64,000 nt of DNA from Cephalopachus bancanus (Eukaryota > Chordata > Mammalia > Primates > Tarsiidae). A program made the position numbers and the translations under genes. The DNA is taken from NCBI GenBank assembly GCA_027257055.1, contig JAPVLO010000115.1, positions 2,914,001-2,978,000 of the forward strand, written 5' to 3'. The notes under the pieces are model-generated. The model saw nothing but the letters and a program-made list of their open reading frames with translations. It was not told the origin of the DNA and ran no database searches. Shown piece after piece: positions 33,501-47,300 of this stretch. Each line of letters begins with the position of its first letter. Position 1 is the first letter of the stretch.

Positions 33501-36500
33501 CTGTTGTTCTGTTGCCCAGGGTGGAATATAGTGGTGAGATCATAGCTCACTGCAGCCTCTGGGCTCAAGGGATCCTCCTATCTCAGCCTCCCTAGAAACT
33601 GGGACTACAAGAACCTATCACCACTCCTGGCTAACTTTTTTATTTTTTTTGTAGAGACAGACTCTCACTATGCTGTCCAGGCTGGTCTTGGAATCCTGGC
33701 CTCAAGTGATCCTCCTGCCTTGGCCTCCCAAACTGCTAGGGTTATACATGTGAGCCACCGTACCTGCCCTTCATGTATATTCCTTACCCAGATGTACCTA
33801 TTACTAACATTTTAGGTCATTGGCTTATTGTTTGTGAGTTCTCTAGCTCTCTCCCTTCTCTCCCTTTTCACTCAATTATGTGTGTGCAATTCGACTGAAT
33901 AGATGTCATTGTCCCAGTGTTGAAACTTTTCCTGAGCTTCACTAATTTCCAGGTTACAATGACCTAACCAGGAGTCAAGGTTTTCATGAATCAGCTGTAT
34001 GTATGATGTGGCTTTCAGGAGTTACTGATTAAAGAGGAGTATCCAAATAAGAATCTGCTTGTTTAGAAGTGCAGATGTCGGAAAAAATCATTTGCCAAAC
34101 CATGAACTGGCTGTGTCAATAAAACCCATACAAAACCCAAACCTGTCCTTTTTCATCTTTTCTTCTCAAAGTAAGCAATAAGAACATTCTTTTGCATGTA
34201 CATACATTTTTTTACACATACATACATAATTTTCTTTTCTAAACGATTTCAGGATTAGTTACACACATCATGCCTCTTTACCCCTAAAAACTTTAAAATA
34301 TATTTCCTAAGAACAAGAATATTATCTTACATACCTATAGTATAGTTGTACATTTCATACACTTACATTGACAATACTTTCTAATCTATTAGCTATAATC
34401 AAACTGCCATTTGAATCTCATGATGTCCTTCAATGCATTTTCTGCTTCCAGGAAATTGGAACACTCTCTGTGCATAACTACCAAAAGATATGGTCAACAG
34501 GTGTGGAAGACACTTCACCTGCATACCCAGGCACAGAGTCTGAGGGGACGGGGACATCCTGGGTTGGCCATCCCCATGACACCATCCCAGGCTCCAACCC
34601 CCTACTTGGGGCCATATCCAGGGTGTGCTTTTGTTGTCATTAAGTGTGACTAAAATCGGGAATGTCTTAAAATCGAGAATGTTTCCATAGCTTTCCTTTG
34701 TTTTGTCTTTTGTTTGTCTGTTTGTTTTTGTGACACTGACCTTTTTAGGAGCACACTGTCCCATGTCTTGTTAATGGAGCTTTCCTCATTCGGGGCTTGT
34801 CTGACATGTTCTTGTTATTACATTGAGGTTATACAACCTTGGCTGCACCGCCCTGTCACACCTAAGTCTCACTCTCAAGAGCCCCTAGTCTCCTCCTCTG
34901 GCCTCCTATCCTTGTTTTATATTTAATCCTTGTCTGTCTTTTCCCTGAGGTATACTTTATGTTAAACAAAAGGTAAATCTTTTAAATGCATAGTTGATGA
35001 GCTTTGACAATTGCAGGCACCTATGTAACCACACTCTACTGAGGAAATGACTTCTTGTACTTGAAACAAACTGTTTTGGTCACAGCCCACTTAGGAAGAG
35101 CAACCTACCTGCTTCTCCTGGCTTTCAAGGCCAGAGAACCCTGTGACATCAATGAGGTGTCACTCACGGAGAAGAAACCTTTCTCTGGGGCAGTGGTTGC
35201 TAGAGGTCCACCAGCACTCACAGTAGTTGCATGCATGATTCAAATTGGGACCAAAAAGCAGAAGGCCATCAATGGTAGTCACTATAATTCTAGACCCGTA
35301 TATACCCGAGATAAAAGTGCATCACAACACCACCACTGGCTAGGCCCAAAGTCACACAAACCTAAAGTGATGATTAGTTTATACTAAGACTTACTTTTAA
35401 TTCAGTAACAATAGCAGGGGCAATGAAGCCTATGACCAGCACAAGATACTGCTGATGAATGAGTGATAGAGCTTTCTTCCGGAAATCAGCAGCAATTCCC
35501 ACCAGTGGCCCATGTGCTGCGGGGCCAGGTGCTCTCTGGCTTGGCCCAGAGAGGCGTGACTCAGGGACCTTGGCAGCTGGCCTTGGGAAAGCGCTGAATC
35601 AGAGGTCTTGGTAACTCTAGGAGTGGACCTGTTTTAGTTTGTAAGAACCACATTTTGATGACTCTTGAAAGCTGACTTGGGAAGTTCCTGGAAAGTAAAT
35701 CTTGGAAGTATGCACAATGAATATCTGTGGACTTGCATGTCATTTGTCCAAAGAAGAGCAGAAGGTGACGGATCAGGGCTCACAAAGGGTGACACACACT
35801 CAGTGACAACACAAGCACACCCAAGTAGGGGGTTGGAACCTGGGGCGGGGTCATGGGGGTGGCCAACCCAGGTTGTTCCCTTCCCCTCAGGCTCTGTGCC
35901 TAGGTATGCAAGTGAAGTGTCCTCCACACATGCTGACCGTATCTTTTTGTAGCTATGCACAGGGAGTGTTCTCCAGCACCCTTCCTTGAGGCAGTAGGCT
36001 CCTGGGCTGGTTCAGACCACATGGGACATGCCTAGATCAATGCCCATAACTTTGGGTTATCTTTAGTTCACTTTAGTTCATTAGAATACTAAAACTTCGG
36101 CCGGGCTCGGTGGCTCAGCCTGTAATCCCAGCACTTTGGGAGGCTGAGGTGAGTGGATTGCCTGAGTCCGTGGGTTCGAGACCCGCCTGGGTAACTTGAC
36201 GAGACCTCATCTCTACAATAAACCAAAAAATCAGCCAGGCGTGGTAGCGCGCACCTGTAGTTCCAGCTACTTGGAAGGCTGAGGCAGAAGGATCGCTGGA
36301 GCCCAGCAGGTCGAGGCTGCGGTGGCCAGGAGCGGCCATTGCACTCCAGTCTGGGTGACAGAGTGAGACTCAAACTCAAACTCAAAAAAAAAAAGAATAC
36401 TAAAACTTCCATCCCTAAGAGAGAATTCACAGCCATTTTGTGTACGTGCAACGTATGTATAAGCACCTTCTCAGACTACGCCTGTGCACTAGAAATGTTA

Positions 36501-38098
36501 CCCTTTTCACACTTAACTCTGCACTCTGCCCTATGTAAAACGTTATATAACCTATGTGCCACTTATAACTGAGAGCAGTTTTTTCCTCTCTAGCTGGCCA
36601 CTCCGGACCATCTTCCTGGTAACTAAGATCCCGAATAAAGCCCATGTCTCATCCATTGTTTCCGGGTTATTTTTTTGACCTCTGGAATAAGTGCCTCACC
36701 TTTTGGGAGTCCAGCATGATAGCACAGCTCACCCTGAGCCACTGATTCCCACCTACTTTACCTGAACCTTCAGGGTTTGGTCTCAGGAGTGTACAGGTAT
36801 ATGTGAAAGGATTCACAGAGATATACTTTCTTCTAAAATAAAGTGTATTCAATTTCTCTAATTAGAATCTTTCTGTAATGAGGATAAAAATATAAATCAA
36901 ATTTTGATAAGAATTTTTCTGTAATGAGGATAAAAATATGAATGAAATTTCAATCATTTATCACAAGTGCTTTGAGACCATTTTTTGCAGCCTTCTCTAA
37001 ATCAAGGTCACATTATCAGACAGGTATGGATGCCTGTGGTTTCCATGGTTTTCCCAAATTCATTTAGGGCCAACTCAAACCCCTGCACCAAACTTGGAAG
37101 GCTATTCAAAGTCAATGAAATTGGCCCCCACCCTGCTCCTAGGAGTGGAGAAGGGATGACTCAGTTCTGAAAAGAATACTTCCTCCAGGCCCCGCCTTGT
37201 ACAGCTCAGTCTCTGTCAGTGCTCCTAAGACCACACGCCATGGCTGTCTGGCTCTGCTGTTCTCGGTGAAGTCCCAGTGCCTCGCTTCCTGGCCTCCTGC
37301 CTGGGTCAGGAGTTCCCTTAAAAGGAAAGTGCCCTTGTAGGGGGCTTTTATTTTGGAGGGAGGTCCAGGTTTAGCCAATCCTAAGAATACCAGTGCGGAC
37401 CTCTTAGGGGACATCCCACCTCAGAAGAGCTAAGCTGGCCCAAAACAGAATGGGGTCCCCAAATCTGCCACTATTACCCCTCTTCTCAGAACTCAGGGAC
37501 CTAGCCACAAAATGTTGCTGTGTCACAGGCACAAACACAAAGAAGTTTTATTTCTTTTCCTTCTTCAATCAATGCTGTTCAATGTCTTCAAGGGGCCATG
37601 ACCTTGGAAACAGGAAAGCTGGCGGAAAGACAATGGCCAGCCACTGATGCGCTGAGGGAAGGAGCACAAAGGGCTGGCCACTCTCTGGAAGAGAATGTGC
37701 CCCAAGACCTCCCCTGCTGTGTGTATATGTGGAGAGGGGGTGAGAGGAATACAGCGTAATTTCTCAAGAAGCTACTTTCTACAGAAAATCCTTGGCAAAT
37801 CAGCCACCCTCGATTGAGGCCCTATGGGTGGCTAGTCAGGGAGGTGCAGGTTTTCACAAGGGTTCTGTGTCAAGCAGACCTCAACCAGGAGGCCCTCAGA
37901 TGGGAATGGGAGGGTGGCATGGAGTCATTTGAAAGGACCCAGGAATCCATGAGCATCATAGATCAGAAGGCCTGCTAAAATATCTCACACATACCTATAT
38001 GCTCATTTTCTTCATATGTGTATGTGTGGGCACTCTTATGAGTAACACAATAAAATTTTACTTATATTAGTAACCCATAATAGCTTCTTGACATATTT

Positions 38099-38139
<41 letters not shown>

Positions 38140-38269
38140 TTTCTTTCTTTCTTTCTTTCTTTCTTCTTTCTTTCTTTTTCTTCTTCCTTCCTTCCTTCTT
38201 CTTCTTCCCTTCTCTCTTTCTTTCTCTCTCTTTCTTTTCTCTCTTTCTTCCTCTCTCTCTTCTCCCTCT

Positions 38270-38328
<59 letters not shown>

Positions 38329-41300
38329 GTCAGAGTCTCACTCTGTTGCCCAGGTTGGAATGCAAGGTACGATCATGGCGCACAGCTACCTCGAACTCCT
38401 GGATTCAAGCAATCCTCCTGCCTCAGCCTCCTGAGTAGCTGGAACTACAGGTATGCACCACCACACCCAGTTAATCTTTTATTTTTTGTTTTTAATTTTT
38501 GTAGAGACAAGATCTCATTATGTGACCCAGACTGGTCTCGAACTCCTGAGCTCAAGCAATACCCCTGCCTCAGCTTCCCACAGTGCTGCGATTATAGGTA
38601 TGAGCCAACACACCTAGCCTGTTTTCTTAATCCATGGACACTTAAAATACAGCTGCTGTTCTATGGGTTGGGCATGTTTACATATTAAAAAGGTACTCAG
38701 AAAAAGTTAGTCCACTTCCCCTATTATAGTTTGTCATTTTTGCTGCTGTTTTCTGAACATGATGTTTTGTGTTACTATGGCAGTGAGTTTCCTGCTGACA
38801 GCAGTCAAACATCGTGACCTGCCCTAGATCACTGTGACCAGTGCCTGGACCCTGTATACATCCCAGCACCCATTCCATGAACACTGAAGCACCTGACATG
38901 GACAGGTCTCAGCACTGGGAACTTTTGAGCTTCACATGCTTAGTATTCACCAAAGGCTAACTGGGCCTTGGGCCGGAGGTTTTAGATACTAAAAAAACCC
39001 TCCAAAATCATGGTCCCACCTACAGCACTGGTCTATGGAAGCATCCAGGAACGTGGATGTAACATCTGCCCACAGACGAGCTTTAGGTTTGACCTTGATC
39101 AGGCTGGTGGCCCCTCAGATCACTTCCCCAGGATATCACCAACTGGGAGGCTTATCTAGATCCCGATCCTTTTTTTTTTTTTTTTTGTGTTGGAGTCTCA
39201 CTCTGTCACCCAGACTGGAGTGCAGTGGCCGCTCCCGGCTACCGCAGCCTTGACCTGCTGGGCTCCAGCGATCCTTCCGCCTCAGCCTTCCAAGTAGCCG
39301 GAACTACAGGTGCACACTACCACGCCTGGCTAATTTTTGATTTATTGTGTAGATGAGGTCTCGCCAAGTTGCCCAGGCGGGTCTCGAACCCGCGGTCTCA
39401 GGCAATCCACTCACCTCAGCCTCCCAAGGTGTGGGATTACAGGCTGAGCCACCGAGCCCGGCTAGCTCCTGATTCTAAAGAGTCCAGCGGTTTCCTCATG
39501 ACTTGAGGGGTCCAATACAGGCAGATGCATTAGTAGAAAGTGCCCTGGTTTAGAAGCAGCCTAGGATTTACACTCCTGTTCAGTTGCTATTTACTGTACA
39601 ACCCCATGCAAGGGACACAGCCTTACTGGACCTCAGTTTCCTCCTCTATAAGAGGGGGAGAGCCAAGTGGCCTGTCCATTCATTTGGCTGTTATAAACAT
39701 TAACAGAGAAGGTTGGCAAATGCCCTTTGCTGAAATGCATGTTGTGCAAATGTATTTTACTCAAAGCAAATAGTTCTCATTCCTATTTTTATTGTCCTGT
39801 CCTTATATGACTCTGAATTCTGGAAGTGCAAAATCTGCCAACGTCAGCCAGCTGTGGCCTGCAGCCAAGCCTATTGTAAGAGATCACTGATGCCCACACA
39901 GGGCCAAGAATGACTAATACTGGGGTCAAGTCCAGAAATCAGAACAATACTTCCTCTTGTCAATTGATTTTAAAAAGCAAATGATGTATCACCAATGTAC
40001 ATAACTTGTACAATGGCATTCTGTTGCATGTCTTTAATCCCCAGTAGCCATGTGGGACCAACATTTGAAAAGGACCTAGTTAGTCTGTCCAGAACTCAAG
40101 GACATCTTTAGAACTTCAGTGCTATCTGCCTGATCTCTTCACAAACTTCCTCCCTCCACTCCGAGGCTGCCATCGCTCCAGTCCTCAAGTTCTATTGGCA
40201 ACTCACAACCTACTTGAAAAGAAGGCCCAGATTATACAGTCCTGGATTATTTCCAGGTTTTTATGTCCCTTGTTATGCCCCAAGTGTTCCTGCCTTTCCA
40301 CACAGGCTCCCTTCTTTAAGAGTTATGTGTCCCTTCAGGGACCTGACCACCAATAATCCTCACCCTGTACTGACAGTGTCTTGGAAACTGTAGCTCCTCC
40401 CCAAGGCCAACATGCCGGGAAAAGAGTTTTTTTTTCTTGGCCACCACAAGAGCTTTATGGCAGCAATGAAACCATGTTGTCAAAGAGACAGACGGATGCA
40501 CTCAGGGCCGCAGAGATGCAGCTGTTGATCAGGTAGCACAGGAGAATGCTTTTGCCTTATTTTGTCATCATGCAGATTTTTGGCTCAAATGACTTTGTGC
40601 TCTCACCTGCCAAGATGCAACCCCTGCTGGCCCTCTCTGCTACTTTCCATGCATCCCAGCTTGTCCCCTGTTGGCATGTCCAGAAATTAGGACCTTCTTC
40701 TCTTAGAATCCTGGATACATTGCATTCCCTCTCTCCATCCAGATCATCTTCAGTATGGTGGTACCCAACTTTCCAACTTCAACTCCTTAGCTCCCTCCCT
40801 CTTGCCTTCAAAATTTTCTCTGCATTTTCTTTCTTCTTCTTCTCTCCCAACTTGGAAAAGAGTATATTTTCCTTTTCCACACCTCTCATCATCACCTCAA
40901 CGTCAGCAATTCTCCCCCCTCTGCTCTCCTTCATCCTCCCTCAGCGACACCAGTTTCTCAGGACTCTGTTTCTAAGGGTTACAAAGCTACATGGCCCAGG
41001 ATGGTTCCCTACCTCTCCATGGAACAGCTGTGTGAGCATGGACAAGTTACATGACTCAGAAATAAAGATAATCATGGTGCCTCTTTTTGTTGGGTTGCTG
41101 TAATGATTTAACAATGGAATAGGTAACAGGGTAGACTGTGGCTACCAGTGGCAAGATAGCTCTCTGTTCAGTCCCTTCTGCCCCATCCCTTCTGAGTCTT
41201 CCCGGTGACAGCCATCCTCTTTTTTTTGCAGCTCACTTTGTGTTTGTATCTTATGTCATGACTTCAATCATCACTTCTATGCTCATCACACCTACACCTC

Positions 41301-44300
41301 CACCTGCAGCACCGGCACGTCCAGCTACAGTCCCACAGGCACTCACACAGCGAGGACAGAGCCACACTCATGTTCTCACTCCAGCCTGCCCCTCCAGCTG
41401 GGTTCCAGAACAGCAAGCAGCGACAGTAAGCATCTGCTGAGCACCCACTACGGTCCAAGCGCTGTCACACACTTGATTCTGTCACTTGATTCCCCGGGTG
41501 GGAGTTTCTTCCTGTCTCATCGTCATCTGACTCTGAGATCTTGGGTCATTTTTGATACTTGCCTCACTTGGCCTGGTGGTCCTCATCATCAGTGCCTCTC
41601 AATCTGTCACTCTCTGTTCCCAAACCTAGAGTCCTGGGTCTGTGACTATAGCCTTCAAATCAACCTTTCCATCACTCTCCCCCTGCCCCCTAAGACCAGA
41701 TTCATCTTCCCACAACATGGCTCTAGTTGGGTCATCCTGGTGTCCAAGGTGCTTCACTGACAGCTGAACAGAATCGAAGCCCATCCCTTGGCTAAGAAAT
41801 CCAAGCCCTTCCCAACACATTCCACATCTTCCAAATCCCCAACCCTCACTGCATTGTCTATCCACACTAACCCATGGCTCCCTTGTCCCACCATATGCCT
41901 GCATTTTCTGCCAGCAAATCTTCCCCCACATCGGTCCTCCAGCATAGAACTCCTTTCCACCCCACGTCCCCATTGCTAAACCCTTCTCAGAACTTAAAGG
42001 CCCAGTCAAGAGCTATCTTCTTTCTGGAGCCTTCCTGATTCACAGAACCAGAGTCAGGGCTTCCAGACCCTTCCATGGGGCTCTTCCCATTTCAATACAT
42101 GTCTGGCTCCCCACCAGACTATGGGTACCCCAAGAGCAGGGACTGTGCATCCAGCACCTCTTCTTTATCAACCTTGCCTGGCTCGGAGTGGGGCTCAGGA
42201 AATGCTTGTGAATGAATGATTCAAACAAGTATGACACCCAGTCCCTGGCCTCCCGCTGGGCCTGGTGGACTGACGAGGATGGTCAGTGCAGAGTTAATGC
42301 TCAGATCTCCTATGATCCTCCAAACTGTCTCCTGTCAGGTTGAGGGCTTTGTGATATGCACGTTAAGTAAGTTCTTAATGGAAACACAGGCTTAAAAGCT
42401 TCCAGATGGGGAGGAGTGAGTGTCATTGGCCATCAGTCTCTAGGAAGGACTGGCCCAGGCCACAGAGGGACTGCTGGTCTCCAGAGCCACAGTCCCAACA
42501 TCCAGCTCAGGTCAGCTCAGGACACCCAGCTAGACCCAAAGGGTAGTAATTGTACAAGGGAGGATTCCTTCTCAGCTGCCTTACTGCAAAAGGCATATTT
42601 GATTCAACCTAGGCCGGCGCCTCCTTCCTTGCCACCTCTGTGAACCTAGAGGAGTTACAGGAGGGATAACAGCTGGCTGTTGTGCAGGAGCAGTTAGCAT
42701 CAAATGGAAATTCCCTTTACATGGAAGCAACTGCTGGTGTAATTTGGTAAAGCTCTTCCAGATGACAATTCCACCATCTATACCAAGAATGCTAAAAATG
42801 GTCACATGCTTTAACCCACTTGTGAATCAAAGAGCCCATACATTTAGGAAAATAGCCCTAAATGAAGGCAACTCTTTACGGGCAAATTCACTGATCACAT
42901 CACTGTTTTTAAGAGAGGAAAAACTGACAACCGAAATGTCCACCCGAAGGAAGAGTGTTAAATAGAGCATTTATCAATAGTAGAGCTAAGACTTATTTCA
43001 TGTTTTCAATATGCCAGACATGTGCTAAGGTGTTCATATATAGCACATCATCCCATTCCTTCCCAGATACAAAGTAGCTACTATTGTTTTACCTGCTTTG
43101 CAGATGAGTAAGCTGAGCCTCGGTGACATGAAATGAGTTGTCCAAAGTTTTTCAGCTTTGATGGAGGTAGAATTAGAAGCAGGTAATCTAATTCTAAAAA
43201 CTGAATTCCTATGATACTATATTGATTCTCTCAACATGTGTGTGTGTATGTGTGTGGCAGGGTGGGTGTGGGTGTGTATTTGATACATCCATTTTAAATA
43301 TTACCCATCTGTTTTAAATAATTTTGTATGCTATTTTAACATGGGAAATGTCTCTGTTGTAATGTTGAGTTAAAAACAGGATATGATATTGTCCATATAG
43401 CATGATCACAGCCTCTTAAAATCTTTGACCTGTGTTTATAGAACAGGAAATGGAAACTTATCAATGTGTTGACAGTGGTTGTGTTTGGGTGGATGGACAT
43501 TTTCTCCCTCTACTTTGCTGCTCTGTAGTTTATAAATTTTCAACTAGTGGTCACCACCAATGGACAGCTAGGAGGGACTCACTGGATCTGTGTTTGACAG
43601 TCCCCTACCAGATGAGTTGGGCTCTCACCTTAACACAGCCTCTAGTCACCTGTCGCATGTCCCAAAGCACGAAGTCAGAGGCCTTTGGTACCTGGCTTTC
43701 ATACATGGGTGCTGTCTCTCACATCACATGGTATTACCCTGGAAGTGAATTGGCAATTCTAGGGGAAAACCACGAGCCACAAACAATCCCACAAGCCCTG
43801 CCCAAGGCTGTCTAGAAAAATCTGTATCAGCACAATCAGCACACAGATTGGGCCTGACTCAGAGAACAGACAACAAAATCGCAGCTGGCCCCAACCCTGT
43901 TCTGTCCAATTCACACATCTTAGGGCTGCACGATGTTCTGTATGTGTTTGTTTTTAATTGAAATAGCTGATAATTTCCAATGTGTGATATTTTGAAATAT
44001 CTCACAGAAAACTCTAGCTTTCTTCCATCTCTTAAAAATCAGAGAATTCAAGCACATCAAGCCAGGTGGCAACAGTCAGCTGAAGCAGGGTTGTGGCCAC
44101 CCTTTGGGCACTTTAGGCAGGAGATGGATCCAGCTTGCCACAGTCCATACCACTCCCAACAGCCTCCCAGATACCACAGCTGATACATTATGGTTGAACT
44201 GCTGCTTTCCTAACAGCAGAGTGATAAAGGAAATAAGATGTGTTTTGTGTCCATGTTTCAATCAAAGGAGAAAACATGAAACAAGTTAAGAGAGCTGTGG

Positions 44301-47300
44301 TCTCCAGAAAAATGGGACAGGGTTCACATCCCAGGAACCGCTGCTCACTGATATTAGCCCCTGTCCCCATGAGTCGCTGAGGAACAAGTGAAAGACAACC
44401 ACACTCCTTCTCATTTTCTGGAGGCACACCTGGCAGACAACACTCCCTGAGGAGCCTCTGTCAGTCTCCCTGTCCATTGTCCAGTAGTGAATGCTACCCG
44501 GCACATGTAATCACCAGAGACCTTCCCCCACGCAGCTGGGGGCAAGAGAGAGCTGGCCACGTAGGGAGGGACAGCCAACCCTTCGAAATTCAGAGTCAGC
44601 CCCTGAAACCCATGAGCTGTGCCGACTACTCAAACAACATTCTCTTAGAGACACATTCCCAGTCCACCTCCCCCTACTTTTGAAGCAATTTGTACACTTG
44701 ATGCTTTTGTGCACGGCTGGCACCGTGTCCTCAAAGCATCACAGCCTCAGCTTCTTCAGACCTCAGGGCAGAAGCAGAAATGTCACAGGTGGCTCTGAGT
44801 TAGACCTCTTCCATCTCTCACTAGGGGAGGCAACTCAGGTTAGGGAACCTCTCTGTGCCTCAGGCTCCCCTATGCAAATGCCCAAGAACTGGGTTATTGT
44901 GACTATTAGACACACACAAGCTCCTAGCACAGTGCCTGGCACACAGAGTTCAGTAAACACTGTCTACTCAGTCCCCACTGAGTTGACAGTGACCCATATC
45001 ACAGAAGCTTATGGGGCACTACATGGGTGGGTCCTCCAATCTTGGTTTCTATCCTCCCTCCACTCCCCCAGGTAAACCATCTTTGTCTTTGCCTTTGCTC
45101 TGTGAGGTAAGCTCCTGGGCTCAGGTGCTAAAGGTGTAGTGCTTTGTAGGGCTGAGAAATTTTTGCCTGCAGAAACTCCCCATGGCCTCTTATTAAGAGT
45201 CTTCTCTGTGCTTCCAAAAGGCCAGCATCCTGGCACACTGGGAGGGACAGGACAAACACACATTTATTTTCTGTTGTTGCCTCAAGGGGTTTATTTAAGA
45301 GAACCGGTTTCCTTCTGGCATCACAGAGGAACGGACAAGCTGAGGCCATAGGCCATGGGCAGGCTGCCATGCAGGAGTAGATTCAGGGAATCCCATTCCT
45401 CCTGAGACATGTCAGTGCCTCCCATAGTGGAGGGGCAGGGAGGGTCCCTGTGTTCTCACTGCTCAGGACACAGGACCCTGCAAAAATCTAGACTTCCCAG
45501 CTGGAACATCTGAGGGTCCCCAACCCAGGTGGGCCATGCTCTGGGCTCCCATGCTCAGATGAGGCAGGCCTGGGTGACCCCTGGCACTACCTGGGCAGGT
45601 GCACAGTCCTGACATTCAGGCCCTCCTCCCTCCCTGCTTCCAAGTCCTCCCTGACCCCAGCCAGGCTAAGAGTTCATTCTATCCCCCATGGTTTGTAGTG
45701 ACCCAACTCCTCTCTGGCTCCCAGCTAGATGCAGCACTAAAAGAGGGACAGGACACAATCTTTTTTTCACCCCTTATCCCTAGTACGTACCCCTCTGTGT
45801 GCCTTACACAGAGTAGGTATATGATTGTCTTTTGTTAGATAAAAGAACAGAGATAACAATCACGCCTCCCTCAAGCTGTCGTGGTGGGTATTAGATAAGG
45901 TGATGGGTACACAGCACTTCACACAGTGTCTGGCTCACCATGAGCACTTACCAACACTGTTGGTTGCTAAAGGAGGCTGCTCATCTCCCTCAAATTGGTC
46001 AGGAGCCGTGCATCCTGCTTTGGGGCAAACGTGGGTCCAGCCACACCCTTGGCTGCCTCTCACCCTTCCTCCAGTCTCCTGGTGCTTCTAGCCTGGCTTC
46101 AGGAGCCCCTTTCACTCAGGCTCTGGCCTGACACCATTCTGGGATGCTCGACAGGGCAAGGTGGGGTGGAGGAGGGCAGGATAGAACTGAACGCTATCAA
46201 GAAAGTGCACCCATTAATTTGTCTCCAAATGTCCCAGGCCTTCTGGACAGACCCCTTGGTGTCCAGGACTGCTAAGGGCCCCGACATAGACTTGCACACC
46301 TATCCCAATTTCCTTCCCCGACAAGAAACCATGTAATGAAGGAGGCAGGGCTGCTCCCAGCACCTGAGGAGTCTCATCACTCTGTACCCAACGTCTCTAC
46401 CAACATCTGCACCCCAAAGACTTTTAAGACTTATGTGGAAATCTCCTCTGCACCCGAGACCAAGGCATGCTTTCCTAAAGTGGTCAGGATAGAGTAAACA
46501 GCCAGCAAGAGGGCCTGGACACCTGGCTTCTAAGCCTGCTCATGACGCTCTTCATTCCTCTACATTTCTGCTTGTGCCTTTGGGATGGGATAGGTCAGCA
46601 CACTTCAAACATTTCCCTGATGAAATTAAATTGTACCAAGATATGGCAGGGGAGAATATACCTGCCCTGCATCTTGCTGATGGCCCATTTGTCGTCCCCT
46701 CATGCTGCTGTGACAGTGGGCCTCTGGGTGTGTGACACACATCCTCATTACAGCTGGGCCTCAGGCCTTCCATCAGTGCCATGCTTGGAGGATGTGCAGA
46801 CCCTGTCCTGGATGCCTCCTGGGCTCAAGGGAGGTGGTGCTGGGCTGGGATGCTTCAGAGTGAGCTTCTAGGGCTCCAGAACCACCCCTATGGGCAGAGG
46901 GGTCAAATGGAGGCCACACAGAGAGCTGCTAGGGAGAGGGGTCTTCTCCACAGTGGCCAACAATCAACCCGGAGACTAGCAGACCCGATCAGATGTCTGA
47001 TGTGACAGGAAGGGACCACAGAACCAGCCCTTCCATTATACAGAAAAGGAGCCTGAGGCTCCTTACCGCAATTGAGCTCCATACCACAAATTATGGAGCT
47101 GGTCCTCACTGGCCAGTCAGTAATTCTGTGTTCTGGAGTAAATGTCTTAACCTCGAGGAGCCTCCGTTTTCTCATCTGCAAAGTGGGGATTATAACATCA
47201 CCTGCTTCACAGAGTTGTCATGAAGAAGAATTAAGAGAACATATCTTGGCTGAGGAGACAGTGAAATAAAAAATAGAGATGAGAACCAAGGTAACTCAAA

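Larger units (their letters stand above)
33770..34830. repeat. Ancient L1-like background with two nested repeats
   Basis: TCATGCCTCTTTACCCCTA, CCTAAGAACAAGAATATTATC and TGACACTGACCTTTTTAGGAG resemble a very old mammalian L1 segment. It is broken first by the unnamed repeat (33898-34195) and then by the 34459-34650 repeat. Confidence 0.5.

Noticed and set aside
40546..41103. A 185-codon open frame in SLC25A48 intron 4
   Set aside because: C/T-rich, repeat-derived composition (L2-like surroundings) and no conserved motif.
44491..45075. A 194-codon open frame in SLC25A48 intron 4
   Set aside because: It overlaps a MIR and shows no protein-like pattern.
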